NCBI RefSeq assembly: GCF_900100045.1
Contig: NZ_FNEA01000001.1
Span: forward strand, 168,089-232,088
DNA length: 64,000 bases
From: Paracoccus denitrificans
GTDB taxonomy: Bacteria > Pseudomonadota > Alphaproteobacteria > Rhodobacterales > Rhodobacteraceae
Direction: 5' to 3'
Shown here: piece after piece, positions 60,421-64,000 of the stretch
Layout: each line of letters opens with the position of its first letter
Position numbering within the stretch: position 1 is the first letter of the stretch
Notes under the pieces: generated by a model
The model's input: the letters and a program-made list of their open reading frames with translations, nothing else
What the model was told of the DNA's origin: nothing
Databases searched by the model: none
Position numbers and translations under genes: made by a program

Positions 60421-63155
60421 TTCGCCTGTTTCCTCAGCAGCAGGGCGCTGAGCCCCAGGATGATCGGAACGGCCGCCGCCAGTGCCGCGAAGGCCATGCC
60501 CAGGTCGGCAAAGCCCAGCCCCTTGGAAAAGGCCCCGCGCGAGGCGATGATGAAATGCGTCGTCGGATAGACCTCGCCGATGGCGCGGCCCACGCCTTGC
60601 AGCGAGGAAACCGGGTCGAGCAGCCCGGAATATTGTGCGCCGGGGATCATGGTCAGCAGCACGGTGGCGAACAGCGCCGCCGCCTGACTGCGCATGAAGG
60701 ACGAGATCAGCAGCCCCATGGCCGTGGTGGCGCCGACATAAAGCAGCGCGGCCAGCGCAAAGGCCGTCAGGCTGCCGGTGAAGGGCACGCGGAACGCAAA
60801 GACCGCAAAAGCCGTCATCAGCGCGAAATTCAGCATGGCCAGCGCCACATAGGGCAATTGCTTGCCGATCAGGAATTCCAGCCGCGTGACCGGAGTGACG
60901 TAGAAATTGATGATCGAGCCCAGTTCCTTTTCGCGCACGACGCTGAGCGTGGTCAGCACCGCCGGGATCAGCAGCAAAAGCAGCGGGATCACCGCCGGCA
61001 CCATCGCGACGATGCTTTTCACGTCGGGGTTGTAGCGAAAGCGCGTCACCAACTCGAAGGCGCCCTGCACCGCCGCCTCGCCATGGGCCTCGCGCGTCTT
61101 GCGCATGATCCAGTCGGCATGCATGCCCTGCACATAGCCGCGCACGGTCTCGGCCCGGGTCGGGTTGGCGCCGTCGATCCAGGCACCGACCTGCACGGCA
61201 CCGCCGCGCACCAGGTCGCGGGCAAAGCCGGGCGGGATCTCGATGGCCAGCGCAAGCCGGCCGGTGCGCATGCGCGCGTCCATGTCGTCGTAATCCGCCA
61301 AGGGCGCGGTTTCGGTGAAATAGCGCGAACCGGCGATGTCCAGAACATAGTCGCGCGAGGTCGTGGTCCGGTCGCGGTCGAGCACGGCGAAGCTCAGGTC
61401 CTCGACATCCATGTTGATGCCGTAGCCGATGACGAACATCAGGATCAGGCTGCCGATCAGCGCCAGCGTCAGCCGGATCGGATCGCGCATGAGTTGCAGC
61501 GATTCCAGCCGGGAATAGCTGAGCATGCGCGCCGGGCTGAACCAGCCGCCCGGCCGCGCGGCCGTCTCGGTCGCATCGGCGAGGCGCGTGGGCGGGGGCT
61601 CATCGCCGATCGCCTCTTGCAGATAGGCGACGAAGGCGTCGTCCAGCGTAGCCGCTCCCTTGGCCCGCTTGATCGCCTCGGCCGTGTCGCTGACCAGCAC
61701 GCGACCGGCATGCATCAGCGAGATGCGGTCGCAAAGCTCGGCCTCGTTCATGAAATGGGTCGAGACGAAGATCGTCACCCCGTCCTGGCGCGACAGCTCG
61801 CCCAGCATGCGCCAGAAGCCATCGCGCGCCACCGGATCGACGCCCGAGGTCGGCTCGTCCAGGATCAGGATCTCGGGGCCGTGGATCATAGCGACGGCCA
61901 AGGACAGGCGCTGGCGGATACCCAGCGGCAGCGCATCGGGCAGGTCGTCCGCCACGGCGGCCAGGCCGAAGCGCTCGATCATCTGCCGGACGCGATCCGG
62001 GATCGCCCCGGCCTCCATGCCGAAAAGGCGCGCGTGCAACTCGAGGTTCTGCCGCACCGTCAGTTCGGAATAAAGCGAGAAGGACTGGCTCATGAACCCG
62101 ACCCGGCGGCGCACCGCCATGTCCGAAGGATCGAGTTCGACGCCGAACAGCCGTGCCGTGCCCTCGCTGGGTTGCAAGAGCCCGGTCAGCATCTTCATCG
62201 TCGTGGTCTTGCCGCAGCCGTTCGAGCCGAGAAAGCCGAAGATCTCGCCCTTGCCGATGCGGAAGCTGACATCGTCGACGGCGGTGAAATCGCCGAAGCG
62301 CATGGTCAGGTGCCGCGCCTCGATGGCGGGCTCGCCGTCCTCGGCCCGGCGCGGCGGGATCGAGACCGGCTCGTGCCCGCGCCTTTCGCTGTCGGGCAAG
62401 AGCGCGATGAAGGCGCGGTCCAGATCCTCGGCCCCGGTGCGCTCCAGCAACTCGGCCGGGCTGCCGGTGGCCAGCACCCGGCCGCCATCCATCGCCACCA
62501 GCCAGTCGAAGCCGGCGGCCTCTTCCATATAGGCGGTCGCCACGATCACGCTCATGCCCGGGCGGTCGCGGCGGATGCGCGCGATCAGCTCCCAGAACTG
62601 GCGGCGGGACAGCGGATCGACGCCGGTGGTCGGCTCGTCCAGGATCAGCAGGTCGGGGTCGTGGATCAGCGCGCAGCACAGGCCCAGCTTCTGCTTCATC
62701 CCGCCCGAAAGCTTGGCCGCCGGCCGGTCGCGAAACGGCGACATGCCGGTCGCGGCCAGAAGCGCGTCGATGCGGCGCGCACGCTCGGCCGCGCCGTGGC
62801 CGAAAAGCCGGCCGAAGAAATCCAGATTCTCGGCCACCGAAAGCGTAGGATAGAGGTTCCGGCCCAGCCCCTGCGGCATATAGGCAATGCGCGGGCAGAT
62901 CCGGGCGCGGTGATGCGCGTCGGCCATGTCGCCGCCAAGCACGCGGATCTGGCCCTGCTGGATCACCCGCGCGCCGGCGATCAGCGAGAGCAGGCTGGAC
63001 TTGCCGACGCCGTCGGGACCGATCAACCCGACCATGCAGCCGGCGGGGACCGCCAGCGACACCCCGTCCAGCGCCACAACCCTGCGATAGCGCAGCGAGA
63101 CCCCGGCGATCTCGGCCACGGGCGGGCCATCGGGCTGGTCGGGCAGGGCGGTCAT
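60417..63155 (-). CDS. rbbA: RbbA-like fusion of two ABC ATPase domains with ABC-2 membrane domain
   Basis: A 912-residue fusion, the same size as E. coli RbbA (about 911). First ATPase domain: [30 protein letters not shown]. Second: GSNGCGKTT, a degenerate signature [12 protein letters not shown] instead of [18 protein letters not shown]. The C-terminal third holds the ABC-2 permease region ([20 protein letters not shown] and later [20 protein letters not shown]). It overlaps the adaptor stop and yhhJ start by 4 bases, as in yhiI-rbbA-yhhJ. Exporter with reported ribosome-associated ATPase activity in E. coli. Confidence 0.9.
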   Translation of the reverse strand: MTALPDQPDGPPVAEIAGVSLRYRRVVALDGVSLAVPAGCMVGLIGPDGVGKSSLLSLIAGARVIQQGQIRVLGGDMADAHHRARICPRIAYMPQGLGRNLYPTLSVAENLDFFGRLFGHGAAERARRIDALLAATGMSPFRDRPAAKLSGGMKQKLGLCCALIHDPDLLILDEPTTGVDPLSRRQFWELIARIRRDRPGMSVIVATAYMEEAAGFDWLVAMDGGRVLATGSPAELLERTGAEDLDRAFIALLPDSERRGHEPVSIPPRRAEDGEPAIEARHLTMRFGDFTAVDDVSFRIGKGEIFGFLGSNGCGKTTTMKMLTGLLQPSEGTARLFGVELDPSDMAVRRRVGFMSQSFSLYSELTVRQNLELHARLFGMEAGAIPDRVRQMIERFGLAAVADDLPDALPLGIRQRLSLAVAMIHGPEILILDEPTSGVDPVARDGFWRMLGELSRQDGVTIFVSTHFMNEAELCDRISLMHAGRVLVSDTAEAIKRAKGAATLDDAFVAYLQEAIGDEPPPTRLADATETAARPGGWFSPARMLSYSRLESLQLMRDPIRLTLALIGSLILMFVIGYGINMDVEDLSFAVLDRDRTTTSRDYVLDIAGSRYFTETAPLADYDDMDARMRTGRLALAIEIPPGFARDLVRGGAVQVGAWIDGANPTRAETVRGYVQGMHADWIMRKTREAHGEAAVQGAFELVTRFRYNPDVKSIVAMVPAVIPLLLLLIPAVLTTLSVVREKELGSIINFYVTPVTRLEFLIGKQLPYVALAMLNFALMTAFAVFAFRVPFTGSLTAFALAALLYVGATTAMGLLISSFMRSQAAALFATVLLTMIPGAQYSGLLDPVSSLQGVGRAIGEVYPTTHFIIASRGAFSKGLGFADLGMAFAALAAAVPIILGLSALLLRKQAK

Positions 63156-64000
63156 TCTACCAGATTGGACAGCGTGTCGGGCCAGCCGGCCTCGGTGTCG
63201 ATGCGGACATAAGCCGTGCCGGGCAGGCCGGTCTTGACGTAGTTGCTGTATTTGCGCAGCAGCTCGGGGTCGACCTGGGCGCGGACGCGGAACATCAGTT
63301 TTTCGCGTTCCTCGGCGGTCTCGACGGTCTTGGGCGTGAACTGCGCCACATCCGCGACATAGGAAATCCGCGCCGGGATCACATATTGCGGGGCGGCATC
63401 CATCACCAGCCGCGCCTCGGCCCCGACCTCGACCCGGCCGGCCTGCGAGGTGGGCAGGAAGAAGGTCATGTAGACATCCTCCAGATCGACCAGGTTCAGG
63501 ATGCGCCCGCCGGCCGCGACGATCTCGCCCTCTTGCGCGATGAGATATTGCACCCGGCCGTCGCGCGGCGATTGCAGCGTGGCGTCGTCGATCTGCACCT
63601 CGATGGCCTCGATCGCCGCCTGCGCCGCGTCCACCGCCGCCTCGGCATCGACCACCTGGGCGCGGGCGGTGCCGATCCCGGCCTCGGCGGCGGCCAGGTT
63701 GGCCTCGGCCGAGGCCAGCGCCGCCTGCGTCTCGCGTCCCGAGGCCCGCACATCGTCCAGCACCTGCTGCGAGGCGACATTGCTGCGCGCCAGTCTTTCC
63801 GTCCGCGCCAACCGGGCCGCGGCCGCATCCGCCGCTGCCTGCGCCTGCTCGACGGCGGCCCCGGCGGCCTTGTGCTGCGCCTCGGCCTGGGTCACGAGGC
63901 TCTGTGCGGTCTCGACCCCGATGCGGGCGCGGCGCAGCTGCGCCTCGGCCTGCCGCTTCTGCGCGTCGAGCTGCAAGGTGTCCATCTGCACCAGCACCGC
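63152..64000 (-). CDS. yhiI: HlyD-family membrane fusion protein, YhiI-like, 5'-truncated by the window
   Basis: At least 282 residues of an HlyD-type adaptor; the frame is open at base 64000, so the N-terminus (membrane anchor) is outside. A long coiled-coil hairpin ([20 protein letters not shown] through [10 protein letters not shown]) is followed by the lipoyl-like and barrel domains ([18 protein letters not shown]). It links the exporter with an outer-membrane protein. First of the yhiI-rbbA-yhhJ genes in this window; the promoter lies beyond it. Confidence 0.85.
   Translation of the reverse strand, partial: AVLVQMDTLQLDAQKRQAEAQLRRARIGVETAQSLVTQAEAQHKAAGAAVEQAQAAADAAAARLARTERLARSNVASQQVLDDVRASGRETQAALASAEANLAAAEAGIGTARAQVVDAEAAVDAAQAAIEAIEVQIDDATLQSPRDGRVQYLIAQEGEIVAAGGRILNLVDLEDVYMTFFLPTSQAGRVEVGAEARLVMDAAPQYVIPARISYVADVAQFTPKTVETAEEREKLMFRVRAQVDPELLRKYSNYVKTGLPGTAYVRIDTEAGWPDTLSNLVE

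Noticed and set aside
60555..63212. 885-residue open frame on the plus strand
   Set aside because: Antisense shadow of rbbA; composition typical of a third-position GC shadow (Arg, His, Gln, Gly rich).
1..64000. CRISPR arrays, tRNA/rRNA genes, insertion sequences, phage genes
   Set aside because: I looked for direct repeat arrays, cloverleaf-like segments and transposase motifs and saw none; a dedicated search tool would be needed to exclude short tRNAs fully.

Overview
The window is very GC-rich alphaproteobacterial DNA that can be placed with some confidence in Paracoccus, close to P. denitrificans. The methylamine dehydrogenase small subunit, amicyanin and MauG encoded here carry the exact residue numbering known for the P. 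denitrificans proteins (MauA Trp57/Trp108, amicyanin His53/Cys92/His95/Met98, MauG hemes at mature Cys31/34 and 201/204). A periplasmic nitrate reductase operon of the Paracoccus napEDABC type lies nearby. No rRNA, tRNA, CRISPR array, transposase or phage gene was seen. Which replicon this is cannot be decided from the sequence.

Layout. (a) 1-8.6 kb: a DapA-family lyase (cut by the window edge), an aldehyde dehydrogenase, an FAD amine oxidase/dehydrogenase, a GcvA-like LysR regulator and a ProU-type betaine/proline ABC importer, all on the plus strand. The three enzymes match the three steps from cis-4-hydroxyproline to 2-oxoglutarate. (b) 8.8-13.2 kb: two secreted proteins of unknown function, convergent with a periplasmic caspase-like/peptidoglycan-binding protein that has no cysteine. 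(c) 13.7-16.3 kb: a cysteine-free SUOX-fold exported protein translationally coupled to a histidine kinase and a LuxR-type response regulator. (d) 16.8-25.8 kb: the complete mau cluster (mauFBEDACJGMN on the minus strand, mauR divergent), which makes tryptophan tryptophylquinone methylamine dehydrogenase and its electron acceptor. (e) 26.3-30.2 kb: a PQQ-type sugar dehydrogenase, a possible 58-residue zinc-ribbon protein, a small MscS channel, a spermidine-synthase-like protein and an Rnk/GreA-like regulator. (f) 30.5-35.0 kb: napEDABC, with napE too short for usual ORF cut-offs, and a possible 30-residue membrane peptide. (g) 35.1-43.8 kb: a TRAP transporter, a phosphoribosyltransferase, minCDE, a GMC-type dehydrogenase with its Tat-exported small subunit, a glyoxalase and a ribbon-helix-helix protein.

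(h) 44.0-54.6 kb is a reactive-sulfur island: persulfide dioxygenase-like protein, DUF2892 proteins, split YeeE/YedE transporter, DUF442 protein, a BigR/SqrR-type repressor with its two sensor cysteines, cytochrome c' and cytochrome b561, an RND efflux pair and a Tat-exported sulfide:quinone oxidoreductase-like flavoprotein. Several intergenic regions share an ATTCG-based dyad, perfect (ATTC-N8-GAAT) at 54584, suggesting one repressor controls several separate transcription units. (i) 54.8-59.1 kb: an NCS2 permease, then psd-pssA-pmtA, a compact phosphatidylserine to phosphatidylethanolamine to phosphatidylcholine module, then a DUF4186 gene and a frameshifted YbaK/EbsC deacylase. (j) 59.3-64 kb: a yhiI-rbbA-yhhJ-type exporter operon on the minus strand, running off the window end.
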